A stretch of 64,000 bases of DNA from Ruminococcus flavefaciens (GTDB taxonomy: Bacteria; Bacillota; Clostridia; Oscillospirales; Ruminococcaceae). Below the pieces are notes generated by a model, which was not told the origin of the DNA, searched no databases, and saw nothing but the letters and a program-made list of their open reading frames with translations. This document shows positions 52,222 to 60,873 of the stretch, piece after piece. The stretch is from NCBI RefSeq assembly GCF_900143025.1, contig NZ_FRCT01000003.1, forward strand, positions 62,001 to 126,000. The letters run 5' to 3'. Position 1 is the first letter of the stretch, and every line of letters begins with the position of its first letter. A program made the position numbers and the translations under genes.

Positions 52222-53064
52222 TTAATACTCTATGGGATCGCCATAGTTGATTTTTTTGATTGACTTTATGTTCGCTCCGAGGTCAAGACCACACCAATTG
52301 TAGTAACCCCAGGAGCCTGAAAATGCCACACAGGACGGCACACTGTTATCATCATAGATAAACTCAACGATACATTTGCCGTCACCGCCGAAGTTATGAT
52401 ATTTCCCCTCGCCATCATCAGCCCAGCCTTTGCTGTCGCATTGCTTGACGGTAAACTGAGTTCCGTTTTCAAGCTCCACTAAGTACCTGTCCCAATCATA
52501 GCCGTAAAACAAGCCTAATGCGGCGCAGTAATCACCGTATTCATCACGGCGAATGCCCGTGTTTGTGATCGGATCGACCACAGAACCATATATCGCACCC
52601 GAAGCAGGCTGTGCTTTCAAGCCCGAAGCCCTCTCGCCGGCAAAGCAGTTAGTCCAGCCGTCCTCATGGGGAAAATCCCAAATGACTTCAACCGTTTCGG
52701 TCTTGCCGTTCTCCGATACAGGTACAGCTTCGGTATTTTCTTCCTCAGAAAGAATAACAGGCTCTACCATCACCGTGTACTCCGTACCCTCACGCAGACC
52801 CGTGATGTAGCACAGGCTGTCCGATTTGAACTCAAAGTACATATTGTCATAGTAGGCATAATCGGGCGAGACCGCTTCACAGGTGACAGTGTAATCTCTG
52901 TCAGGCTCGGACTCCCATTCGACTTTTAAGCAGGAAACGGAAATCGTTGATACTTCCAAACCTTCGACAGATACTTCGGTGATCTCGGGCGGAACATCTG
53001 CATTATGTACGATGAAACCCATGATAAGAGCAAGTATTCTTCTTTGAAAATCAGGCTCAAACAT
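52222..53064 (-). CDS. exported protein with Fn3-like and 3D-like domains
   Basis: 280 residues. A short hydrophobic N-terminal stretch (FQRRILALIMGFIVHNA) could be a signal or anchor. An Fn3-like beta domain spans about 25-115 (ISVSCLKVEWES, YTVTCEAVSP). The C-terminal part (about 160-280) has DEYGDYCAALG and LENGTQFTVKQCD, resembling 3D/RlpA-like barrel domains of cell-wall proteins, and ends in GLDLGANIKSIKKI. Its ATG overlaps the stop of the 38-residue gene (TAATG). Probably acts in the wall during mating; inference. Confidence 0.6.
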   Translation of the reverse strand: MFEPDFQRRILALIMGFIVHNADVPPEITEVSVEGLEVSTISVSCLKVEWESEPDRDYTVTCEAVSPDYAYYDNMYFEFKSDSLCYITGLREGTEYTVMVEPVILSEEENTEAVPVSENGKTETVEVIWDFPHEDGWTNCFAGERASGLKAQPASGAIYGSVVDPITNTGIRRDEYGDYCAALGLFYGYDWDRYLVELENGTQFTVKQCDSKGWADDGEGKYHNFGGDGKCIVEFIYDDNSVPSCVAFSGSWGYYNWCGLDLGANIKSIKKINYGDPIEY

Positions 53065-53180
53065 TATATTTCGTCACCGCCTTCCGCTTTGATAAGAGCC
53101 TTTTCAAGCTGATACGGCACTCCTATCAGAAGCGACAGGATCATCGACAGTATCAGCACTGTTGGCAGATAACTTAGCAC
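53064..53180 (-). CDS. 38-residue membrane peptide overlapping the PAPS-reductase gene
   Basis: GTG start with AGAGG nine bases upstream. The product has a membrane helix (YLPTVLILSMILSLLIG) and a charged tail. It lies out of frame within the last codons of the PAPS-reductase-like gene and ends in TAATG, sharing one base with the next start. That junction favours translation coupling. Confidence 0.55.
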   Translation of the reverse strand: MLSYLPTVLILSMILSLLIGVPYQLEKALIKAEGGDEI

Positions 53181-54192
53181 GTTTCTTTTCCTCTCTTTCC
53201 TTAGCCTTCATCTCTTTTGCAAAGGCTCTGTATTTTGCTGTGTATTCGTATGATTTTCCGAACAAGTGCATTGCCGCCTTGTATAAATTAGGCTCATATT
53301 CTTCGATAACAGCAAGTTCTTCGTTGATATGCTTGCTGAACGGACACCCGACACAGCCCGTTCTCCGCAATCCGTATTCGGTATAACAGCGAGAGTGTGT
53401 CACATCAAACATCTGCTCATAGTCATGCTTGTCCTTGTCGGTGTACCAGAATATCGGACGAAATGTATCACAGCCCTTTGACTTGCACTCTGAAAAACAA
53501 GTCTTAAATGCCGCCGAACGGATACCACCCTCAGCCTTGCGAATGCCTGTCATATCAAGGTCTGCATCAAGTTCCTTGATGATACGCTTTGCAGGCTTTT
53601 TCTTTGCATATTCACAGCATTTGTTTGAAATCGGAAAGTCGGGAGGATTGGCAAGAATAAATTCTTTCAGCCACTTGTTACGATAAATCGAAAAACGGCT
53701 CATCTTCTGCACACCGTTTTCATCGGAATAACGCTCACCGCACCACCATTGAAGTGCTACCTTGCACTTAGGATATTTCTGCAAAAGAACTTCCAACGGT
53801 TCATCTTCCCACTGAAAATTATGTTTTTGAAGTCTCATCATCTGTTCCGATACATACTTTGAAAGGAACGGCACACCGTACTCCTTGATACAAGTCGGGA
53901 TAGGCTTGTCAGGTTTTATATGAATGATTTCTATACAGTATTTCTGTTCAAGTTCAGCCAAATGCTCCTTTGTGGCGGTATATTCCAAGCCCGTGTCTAT
54001 CCAAAAATAGGTCACTTTTCCGTCCTCATCGACCTTATGTATCATATCGAGCATAATGTCGCTGTCCGAGCCGCCGCTTATACTGCACACAGGAGCGTAA
54101 GACCGCATCATAATACGCTGTGCCTTGCAAAAAGCAGTATAAATGGTGTAGTTATTGTTATCGGCACAGGTTTTCAGGATTTCTTCATTCAT
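53104..54192 (-). CDS. PAPS reductase-family (PP-loop) protein
   Basis: 362 residues from ATG at 54192 (MNEEILK), eight bases inside the preceding methyltransferase gene. An SGGSDSD loop (about 47-53) is the PP-loop for ATP. A WIDTGLEY strand is the typical next block, followed by a CCEYAKKKP segment and a CVGCPFS pair near the C-terminus. The family includes sulfate reductases and the DndC-type sulfur transferases. On phages and elements these proteins are mostly uncharacterised. Placement next to two cytosine methyltransferases raises the idea of a DNA modification role. Confidence 0.85.
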   Translation of the reverse strand: MNEEILKTCADNNNYTIYTAFCKAQRIMMRSYAPVCSISGGSDSDIMLDMIHKVDEDGKVTYFWIDTGLEYTATKEHLAELEQKYCIEIIHIKPDKPIPTCIKEYGVPFLSKYVSEQMMRLQKHNFQWEDEPLEVLLQKYPKCKVALQWWCGERYSDENGVQKMSRFSIYRNKWLKEFILANPPDFPISNKCCEYAKKKPAKRIIKELDADLDMTGIRKAEGGIRSAAFKTCFSECKSKGCDTFRPIFWYTDKDKHDYEQMFDVTHSRCYTEYGLRRTGCVGCPFSKHINEELAVIEEYEPNLYKAAMHLFGKSYEYTAKYRAFAKEMKAKEREEKKRAKLSANSADTVDDPVASDRSAVSA

Positions 54193-55078
54193 CACGAAGT
54201 CCTCCCATGATATGGGCGATAACGTCCACAGTCCAGCCGTTGCCGACAGCGGTATATCTGTGCGAGTCCGCTGCACCCTCCGTGTAATTGTCAGGAAGTG
54301 TCTGCAAACGCTCATACTCCAATGGAGTCAGCTTGCGGACAGCACCGTTCTGATAGACTTTCTTCTGTAGATTACCGCCTGCACCGTCACCGCACAACGT
54401 TCCGCACTTATATTTCGGATTGAAAACACGCTTGTTTTCCGAGAATATATTTTCTCCGTCAAGTGTAGCGATGACACGATCATCTTCACCATTCAGAGTA
54501 TATTTCTTATCACGATACCAATACTTTTCGGGAACTTTTTCTGCTGAAAGAATAATATCGTCAAGCACAATTCCCTTATCAGACGGCTGTGTGACATTTG
54601 GAATATTCGTCCAGTACAGCCGTTTGCGCTCCTGTGCCGAAACAAGTGCGGAATTTATCATAACAGGCTCAACACCAAGTTCACGGGTGATCTCATCACG
54701 CCATTCTGCTTTCATGCTTGCGACATTCTCAAAGAGGAAATACTTCGGAGCGACCGTATTAAGAGCATCGACATAGGCATAAAACAGACGGCTCTTTTCG
54801 CCTTGCAGACCTGTTTTGTCTTTCTGTCTGTAAACTGTATTCAGACCTGAAAGGTCTTGACAAGGACTTCCGCCGATCAGAAGATCAAAACCGATATATT
54901 CCGAAAAGTCCGCATTTGTTACATCGCCCTTATGCTCGATATTCGGATAATTCTTTTTGCTGATTTTGATAGACGGTTCATTGATCTCATAAGCGACATA
55001 ACGCTCGACAGGAATACCGGCTCTTTCAAGAGCGGCCATTCCGCAGGATATACCGTCAAATAAGCTGAGTACCCTCAT
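54185..55078 (-). CDS. DNA cytosine-5 methyltransferase 1
   Basis: 297 residues from the ATG at 55078 (MRVLSLFDGISCG). Motif I is LSLFDGISCG, the motif IV catalytic Cys73 is in GGSPCQDLSG, motif VI is LFENVASM, motif VIII is AQERKRLYW and the end reads NGWTVDVIAHI. All motifs are intact. The start overlaps the stop of methyltransferase 2 (ATGA). Short target-recognition region. Likely protects the element against host restriction. Confidence 0.95.
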   Translation of the reverse strand: MRVLSLFDGISCGMAALERAGIPVERYVAYEINEPSIKISKKNYPNIEHKGDVTNADFSEYIGFDLLIGGSPCQDLSGLNTVYRQKDKTGLQGEKSRLFYAYVDALNTVAPKYFLFENVASMKAEWRDEITRELGVEPVMINSALVSAQERKRLYWTNIPNVTQPSDKGIVLDDIILSAEKVPEKYWYRDKKYTLNGEDDRVIATLDGENIFSENKRVFNPKYKCGTLCGDGAGGNLQKKVYQNGAVRKLTPLEYERLQTLPDNYTEGAADSHRYTAVGNGWTVDVIAHIMGGLRDE

Positions 55079-56400
55079 ACCGCACCGCCTTTCTCCGTCA
55101 AAGAAGAAAGAATATGGGCGATAACGTCCACCGTCCAGCCGTTGCCGATACACTTGTATCTCTGCGAGTTGCTGATACCTGCCGTATAGTTATCGGGGAG
55201 AGTCTGCAAGCGCTCCGCTTCAACAGGAGTCAGCTTGCGGATAATATAATCACCGTCAGGCAGATCAATCTTATACAAACCTGTCTTTGCTCCCTGACCG
55301 CCGCCGTTTGCCGACAGTGTTACCGACTTCCCACGAACGGAATAAATACGCTGTCCCTGACCGCCTTTTCCGTACTGCCCAACACGAACAGGAGCGCATA
55401 CAAGGCTGTCTTTCTGAACCGTTGTCAGACAGTTTGATTTTCCGTCAGGTCTGACTTCGATATGCTGTTCTGTATGTCGTGCGGAGCTAAGACGGTCGTC
55501 ATCAACATATCTTCCTCGCTGGGCGGCCCCCACAGGCTCGGCAACCGCAGTTGCACCGCCTTTGAAGCCTTTGTTTTTTATAAGCGTTGCTTCACCGTAC
55601 TTATAGTATCCAGCCATTACAGTACGGCTTTTTTCTCCATCATCGTTGTAAGTGTTAATGGGGATAGCTACACGCTGTTTAGCCATTTCACTTCCATACG
55701 GACTGAAAGGTTTTTCTCCGGCTTTATAATATGTAGCAGGGATAGTGTGCGACTTGCCGCCAACAGTATTGATCGGAATAGCCACCATTGTCCGCTGTTT
55801 TCTTTCAAGCGTATTGTAAAGTACAGCACCGTTATAGGAAGAAGTCATACAGTAGGACTTGTCCTGCCACGGTACAGCGTTTTCAAGCACATCGGCAAGC
55901 ATAATGCCCAGATCATCGGGCTGGGTGACATTCGGGATATTAGTCCAGTAACAGCGCTTTCGATTCTGACCGCTTACAAGTGCAGAATTTATCATGATAG
56001 GCTGTACACCTAAATGCTTGCTGATCTCGTCCTTGATATTTTGATGAATTGAGTAGTTATTCTCATAAAGAAAATACCTGCACTCACTCTCACGGAGCGC
56101 CCGAACATACTCCATAAACAGCCTGAAACCCATGCCGTCAGAGGTGGTCTCTCTGCCTTTCTTTGCAATAGACCAGTATGTACACGGACTTCCGCCGAGC
56201 AAAAGGTCATACCCCTTAAACTGAATAAAATCGCCGTCAAATACGTCCCCGTGATGAACAATATCGGGGTAATTGCGCTTTGAGACCGTGACAGCGTACT
56301 TGTCGATTTCAAAGGCATCATAACATTCTACGGGCAGGCCCGCACGTTCAAGTGCAAGCCGTCCGCAGGAAATGCCGTCAAATAGGCTTAAAACTTTCAT
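55075..56400 (-). CDS. DNA cytosine-5 methyltransferase 2 with an enlarged recognition domain
   Basis: 441 residues, paralogue of the neighbouring enzyme. Motif I LSLFDGISCG; motif IV GGSPCTYWS with Cys73 but Thr for the usual Gln; motif VI FLYENNYSI with ENN instead of ENV; motif VIII GQNRKRCYW. An insertion at about 210-290 includes two related segments, PINTVGGKSHTIPATYYKAG and PINTYNDDGEKSRTVMAGYY, an internal repeat within the recognition region. The C-terminus matches methyltransferase 1. Weak ribosome binding site; the palindrome repeat copy 4 lies 65-89 bases upstream of the start. Confidence 0.9.
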   Translation of the reverse strand: MKVLSLFDGISCGRLALERAGLPVECYDAFEIDKYAVTVSKRNYPDIVHHGDVFDGDFIQFKGYDLLLGGSPCTYWSIAKKGRETTSDGMGFRLFMEYVRALRESECRYFLYENNYSIHQNIKDEISKHLGVQPIMINSALVSGQNRKRCYWTNIPNVTQPDDLGIMLADVLENAVPWQDKSYCMTSSYNGAVLYNTLERKQRTMVAIPINTVGGKSHTIPATYYKAGEKPFSPYGSEMAKQRVAIPINTYNDDGEKSRTVMAGYYKYGEATLIKNKGFKGGATAVAEPVGAAQRGRYVDDDRLSSARHTEQHIEVRPDGKSNCLTTVQKDSLVCAPVRVGQYGKGGQGQRIYSVRGKSVTLSANGGGQGAKTGLYKIDLPDGDYIIRKLTPVEAERLQTLPDNYTAGISNSQRYKCIGNGWTVDVIAHILSSLTEKGGAV

Positions 56401-56464
56401 TAGACAAATTCTCTCTCTTTTCTCATTGTCTGTGTTGTTTCTCTATATCTGTTTTGTTGTCATG

Positions 56465-56489
56465 ACCTTGAATCCAATGGGTTCAAGGT
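56465..56489. repeat. imperfect palindrome repeat, copy 4 (best preserved)
   Basis: ACCTTGAATCCAATGGGTTC then AAGGT. The 12-base halves are complementary except for one position. It lies three bases after the stop of the small coiled-coil gene, inside an otherwise minus-strand operon. Confidence 0.75.
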
Positions 56490-56492
56490 CGT

Positions 56493-56807
56493 TCAGGCTT
56501 CGTAATACTCGTCACAAAGCTCCTTGTATTCACGCTCCAGTTCGTCATAGTCCTCGCAGAGCTTGTTGTACTTTTCCGCAAGGACGGAGTGATTTCTGCC
56601 AAGCTCAGAAGCCGACTTCACAACATTATCGTACTTCTTCGCCATAGCAATACCGCCGTCCATAAAGCCGACCAGGTGACCTGCATCATATCCCTGTGAA
56701 AACCACTTCCGCTTGATACAGTCAGTCACCTTTGCGGTAACTCCTGCCGCACAAGCCGCCCCTGCAAGGGAAGCGATACCTACGATCATCTTTTTTCTCT
56801 TATTCAT
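56493..56807 (-). CDS. small membrane protein with coiled coil
   Basis: 104 residues from ATG at 56807, which has AGAGGA upstream; a start at 56831 overlapping the previous stop (ATGA) is an alternative. A membrane helix at about 5-24 (MIVGIASLAGAACAAGVTA) is followed by a Gly-rich turn and a Glu-rich coiled coil to the end. Similar in plan to the 100-residue protein near topB. Confidence 0.65.
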   Translation of the reverse strand: MNKRKKMIVGIASLAGAACAAGVTAKVTDCIKRKWFSQGYDAGHLVGFMDGGIAMAKKYDNVVKSASELGRNHSVLAEKYNKLCEDYDELEREYKELCDEYYEA

Positions 56808-56827
56808 TTGCTGTTCCTCTCTTTCTC

Positions 56828-57766
56828 TCATTCGTCATCATAACTGTCATTGCCGTCAAAAATCTCCAGGTCATCATCATCGTCCGACTTGTAGTCATCG
56901 GGATCAAACTCAGGCTTTCTTACACCGTTATCGCCCTTTTTCTTCTTGAAAAGGAAGAAACCGCCTGCACCGAATCCGATAAGTGCAATGATACCCACAA
57001 GGTAGATACTGCTCATATTGGCAGGAGCTTTCTTGACAGGAGCATTTTCGCCGTCCTCAGCACCCTCACCGTCAGCAGTTGTTTCGGAAGTCTCAGCCGT
57101 GTCCGAGGAATTATCACCGCTGTTCACTCTGCCGTTGGCTTTCTCAGCCGCCTGCATAGCCTCCTCGGGAGTGTACTTCGGATTTCCGTCCTTATCTTCT
57201 TCACCTGCATAGAGGAGTGCGTAGAGATCATAATCGTCAACTTTGTTCAGAAAGTACACATTGTCCTCTCCGCTTTCGGCGGTGTAATTGATAAGCACAT
57301 AGAAAACGTGACCGTCCTTTGTGGTGACAGCGATAAACTGCATTTCCTCTGTGTTGTAGATGATCTGCTCCGACTTGATAAGAGTAGCGTTGCCGTCTGT
57401 ATCGTAATAGGGATCGCCGTCATAGTCAGGTCTGCTGTCATTTGCGGTAACAGTGCCGTTGCCGTTCTCGGCAAGCTGTGCCATTACCTTCATAAAGTCC
57501 TCCATGCTGTATTCTCCCTCTGAAACAGAAGAAGTTGTTTCAGTCGCTGAACTGCTGTCCTCAGCTGAGGCCTCTGTTGCTTTTGCCGTTGTTCCCTCAG
57601 TTTCAGAGCCGTCCTCCGAACTGTCATTGTCAGCGGCAGTTGTTGCCTGTTCCACCGATTCAACAGCAGAGTCGGTTGTTTCTGCCGCCGAAGCCGAAAC
57701 CGCACCGACACTTGCAAGGGAAAGCATCATTGCTGCCATTACAGCACTAAAAAATCTTTTTCTCAT
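56828..57766 (-). CDS. CD1107 family (DUF4366) mobile element surface protein
   Basis: 312 residues from the ATG at 57766 with AGGAGG. A signal peptide covers about 1-26 ([15 protein letters not shown]), followed by a low-complexity Thr/Ser/Glu/Ala region (about 28-90), the DUF4366 domain with [17 protein letters not shown] and [13 protein letters not shown], and a C-terminal membrane anchor ([19 protein letters not shown]) with KKKK and an acidic tail. Thought to be part of the mating apparatus surface. Its start lies within the end of the DUF4315 gene. Confidence 0.9.
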   Translation of the reverse strand: MRKRFFSAVMAAMMLSLASVGAVSASAAETTDSAVESVEQATTAADNDSSEDGSETEGTTAKATEASAEDSSSATETTSSVSEGEYSMEDFMKVMAQLAENGNGTVTANDSRPDYDGDPYYDTDGNATLIKSEQIIYNTEEMQFIAVTTKDGHVFYVLINYTAESGEDNVYFLNKVDDYDLYALLYAGEEDKDGNPKYTPEEAMQAAEKANGRVNSGDNSSDTAETSETTADGEGAEDGENAPVKKAPANMSSIYLVGIIALIGFGAGGFFLFKKKKGDNGVRKPEFDPDDYKSDDDDDLEIFDGNDSYDDE

Positions 57767-58055
57767 TGTTGTCCTCCTGTAAAAGTGTTCCTGTGTATTC
57801 ATCACCGTCAGCCAGCTCGTCAATGTCATCGTCGGTAAGCCCACGGCTCTTGAATTTCAGGTTTTGCTGATATGAACGAATAAGTGTCTCAGGATCGGTC
57901 TCCTCTGTATTAGCCACCTGTTCAAGTTTTTCATATTTCAGCACTTTTATCTCCATAAGGAGATTTTTGAGCTGTCCGCTTGCTGTTTCTATCTGCCTGC
58001 GGAGTGAATCAGCCCTTTTCTCTTTCTTTTCGATCATCTGATCTATATTAGCCAT
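57747..58055 (-). CDS. DUF4315 family protein
   Basis: 102 residues from ATG at 58055 with GGAGGTGAT. A coiled-coil N-terminus (about 5-50, [18 protein letters not shown]) is followed by a short tail. DUF4315 is standard next to CD1107 and CD1108 genes in Tn1549-type elements. Function unknown. Confidence 0.85.
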   Translation of the reverse strand: MANIDQMIEKKEKRADSLRRQIETASGQLKNLLMEIKVLKYEKLEQVANTEETDPETLIRSYQQNLKFKSRGLTDDDIDELADGDEYTGTLLQEDNNEKKIF

Positions 58056-58068
58056 CACATCACCTCCG

Positions 58069-59394
58069 TCAATACAGCACCAAGCGTGGATCAATGTAGT
58101 CCCAGCCGTAGCCGTCCGTGTCAATGTAAATGTGAAAATTCACGTTGCCGGCTGTTGTTTTGGCAAATTCCTTGCCCTCCTTGATACTGTCGCCTTCTTC
58201 ATAGTCATTTATCAGCACCGCATTTGCGATAGTGATCTCCGTATCACGCTTTGTTCCGCCGTTTCCGTCATACCAATACTTCACATCGTCCTTGCGGATC
58301 GTGATCTTGTTGTCATCGGTATCGACATCGGTTATCTTACCGCTGAAAGGCATTTTGAGCTTTGTTCCGCTGTCCGCATACACCTTGATACCCTGATACA
58401 GACCGTCACTTGCTTCATTCCAGCCCGTCATTTCGTAGCCGAACTCACGCTTTAACGAATAGTCACGGATAGACGGCTCTGGAAGAAGATTATATAAAGT
58501 CTGATGATTGCCGTAGAGCGTGTTGCCGTCCTCATTGCCGACAAGCAGATTGTAATACTGCAAGCGTTCGGTCTTGTGGGACAGGGTTTTCAGCTTGTCC
58601 TCTATGACCTTATCAAAGGTCTTTTTCTGCTTGACATTGTAATACAAGTTGCATTCGGTTTTCCAGTAATACTTTTCATAATAGGCATACATACAAGTGT
58701 CTGTTATGCTGTCATTCCAAATGGTTGTATCGGTCGGGCTTACCAAAAACCATGCGTCAGTACCGTCCCAGCCCCAAAAACTGCGGTTATGTGATGAACC
58801 GCCCGCATTGAAAAAGAATGTGTCATTATCGCTGTCATACATATAAAACGGTCTGCTGTCGCCTGCATAATAGCGATGATCTCTCACATAAAAGCCTGTC
58901 AAAGCATAATCGTTATTAGGATCAAGCACACGGTAGTTATCTGTAATGCAGATATACCCGTCGCTGTCACGATACTGTCCGATCTCGGAAGTGTACGCTA
59001 TCGGCTTGAAACGGTACTTGTAAGGCTGACCGTCATAGATATATGCGTCCTGTTCGGCTCTGTAATATGTTCCCTCGTCAGCTGCACCGCCGCCCCAATA
59101 ATTGTAGGGGTCAAGTTCTTCCCAGCGTGACTTGTTGTCATACCAATACACAAACTGATATTCCGCATTGAATATCTCATCGAGCAGATCTTCGGTATCT
59201 CCGTCAAACTCCCAATACTTTATGTCACCGTTGTCGGCGGCATCAAAATCGTAGTAGTAAGCACAGAGGAATGACCACAGCTTGTAGGTGTCGAAGTCAT
59301 AGACCGGATCCCAGGGATATTTGTCTGAGTTGCCCCAATACCAATTATCGGGCTTGTCTTTCAGGTCTTTTTTCTTAGCACCGAAGTCCGCAAG
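58069..59394 (-). pseudogene. C-terminal part of the CD1108 family gene, separated by an in-frame TGA
   Basis: The frame continues without a gap from the TGA at 59395-59397 for 441 codons. The 81 codons between the TGA and a possible GTG at 59151 encode normal-looking sequence (KPDNWYWGN, DTYKLWSFLCAYYYDFD), so the gene was recently one unit of 927 residues. This part holds the extracytoplasmic domain, ending in a LytM/M23-like fold (PFSGKITDVD, VNFHIYID) that lacks the full metal site. It is either lost, translated separately from the GTG, or reached by readthrough. Confidence 0.75.
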
Positions 59395-60852
59395 TCAGTC
59401 CTTCCAGTCATCGGGATCACTGACCTTGCGTATTTTCTCATTCATCTCATAGGCAAGTTTCGTGTAGTATTTTTCGGCTTCCGACAAGTCATAGTCCTGC
59501 GCCGCATAAGTGCCGAGGGTGAAACCGCTGCTTGAAGCAATAGAGCTGAAAATCATGATGATGAAAGCAAACACAAGAAGAATGATGATAACAGGCACAG
59601 CCAGTGTTGCAAAGAACTTCTTGACTTCCTTTTCGTACACGTTCTTGACAAACTTGAAAGCCGTCCTGATTGCATCTGAAACCGACTTCTTTGTCTGCTT
59701 GTTCTTCGGCCTGCGCTTCTTCTTTTTCTGCTTGTACTTATCGTGCTTTTCATTCAGTCGGTTTTCCTGCCTGTTCAGGCGGTTTTTAGACTTCGATTCG
59801 CTGTCTTTGAGCCTGTCACGCTTTTTCTGCTCACGCTGTAAACGCTGGGGCTTTTTGACCTTTTCTATTGCAGGCTCGGCAATTCTTCTCTTAGCCGAGT
59901 CTATCGCATGAAGCACATCGTTGTCCTGATCTTCATTGACCGCTTTCTGCCATGCCGAAGCCCTCATACGCTTTGCTGAATAAGAAACAGGCTTTAAGAC
60001 AAGAAGCCCTGCACTTGCATCACGCTTGATCTTCCGCTGATTGCGAAGCTCCTTTTTCTTGAACCTCTTGTCTGTTTTAAGCTGTTTCTGCTCAAATTTC
60101 AGTTCACGCTTTGACTGCAAATACGCCTGTTTTCGGCGTTTGTTCATCGCCCTGCGGTAAGGATTGCCCCTGTCTCTGACCTTTCTTGACTTGTAAAAAG
60201 CCTTAGCCGACTTTATATCCGCTTTTGAAGCACTGAGTTTCGGCTTGTAGGAATCGACCTTGAAAACCTTGTATTCAGCCTTTTGGAGCTTGTACTTCGC
60301 CTTTTCAAGTTTCTGCTGTTTCTTCTGTTTCAGGTGACAGTGCGTACCCTTGACGGCATCGACCGCTGTTCTTCCAACAAAGAAAACTCCACGGTGATAA
60401 TCGTCTACCGCTTCACGGGTATACTTTTGCTTTAATTTGTTTCTGACTTCACGCTGGGCAACGTCAGCACCTTTTAAGCCGACAGTCTCCGCTGCGAGTG
60501 CAGTGTCAACAGCCGTCTGCGTTACATCGTGTACCGCAAAATTCATGACCTTTGCTGTACCCTTGAAAACCTTGCCCTTTTTTGACTTCGGCTTCCAAGC
60601 GTTTATCGTCCTTGTGACCGAGGGAACATCGCCCTTGATACGGTATTTCGCATTGACCGCCTTATGTATCAGACCACGATTATTGCCGTGGAACTGCTTT
60701 TCTCCACGGACGATATTCGCTTTGGTCTTGAATTTGCCCTTGCTGTTCTGCCCACGGACAAATTCTATCTGAAACTGCTTTGACCGCCTGCTGACCTTAT
60801 CGAAACGCGCCTGAGCTTTACGGAGGTTATTCTGTTTTCTCTGTAATCCCAT
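59395..60852 (-). CDS. CD1108 family mobile element protein, N-terminal part
   Basis: 485 residues. Residues 1 to about 415 are extremely rich in Lys and Arg, with coiled-coil stretches (QKKQQKLEKAKYKLQKAEYK), and should face the cytosol. A membrane helix is at about 423-447 (ATLAVPVIIILLVFAFIIMI). The frame stops at TGA about 38 residues later, just before the outer domain of the family. Such proteins are structural parts of the Tn1549-type conjugation system. The downstream part is listed separately. Confidence 0.8.
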   Translation of the reverse strand: MGLQRKQNNLRKAQARFDKVSRRSKQFQIEFVRGQNSKGKFKTKANIVRGEKQFHGNNRGLIHKAVNAKYRIKGDVPSVTRTINAWKPKSKKGKVFKGTAKVMNFAVHDVTQTAVDTALAAETVGLKGADVAQREVRNKLKQKYTREAVDDYHRGVFFVGRTAVDAVKGTHCHLKQKKQQKLEKAKYKLQKAEYKVFKVDSYKPKLSASKADIKSAKAFYKSRKVRDRGNPYRRAMNKRRKQAYLQSKRELKFEQKQLKTDKRFKKKELRNQRKIKRDASAGLLVLKPVSYSAKRMRASAWQKAVNEDQDNDVLHAIDSAKRRIAEPAIEKVKKPQRLQREQKKRDRLKDSESKSKNRLNRQENRLNEKHDKYKQKKKKRRPKNKQTKKSVSDAIRTAFKFVKNVYEKEVKKFFATLAVPVIIILLVFAFIIMIFSSIASSSGFTLGTYAAQDYDLSEAEKYYTKLAYEMNEKIRKVSDPDDWKD

Positions 60853-60873
60853 AATTCCTCCATTTCATGCCGT

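Noticed and set aside
3361..56489. The four palindromes as ordinary intrinsic terminators
   Set aside because: They lack a following T-run on the minus strand, and copies 1 and 2 have a separate, better terminator beside them.
59395..59397. TGA in the CD1108-type gene as a selenocysteine codon
   Set aside because: The sequence right after it folds only weakly, the family has no known selenoproteins, and the site is in a flexible region; nonsense mutation is simpler.
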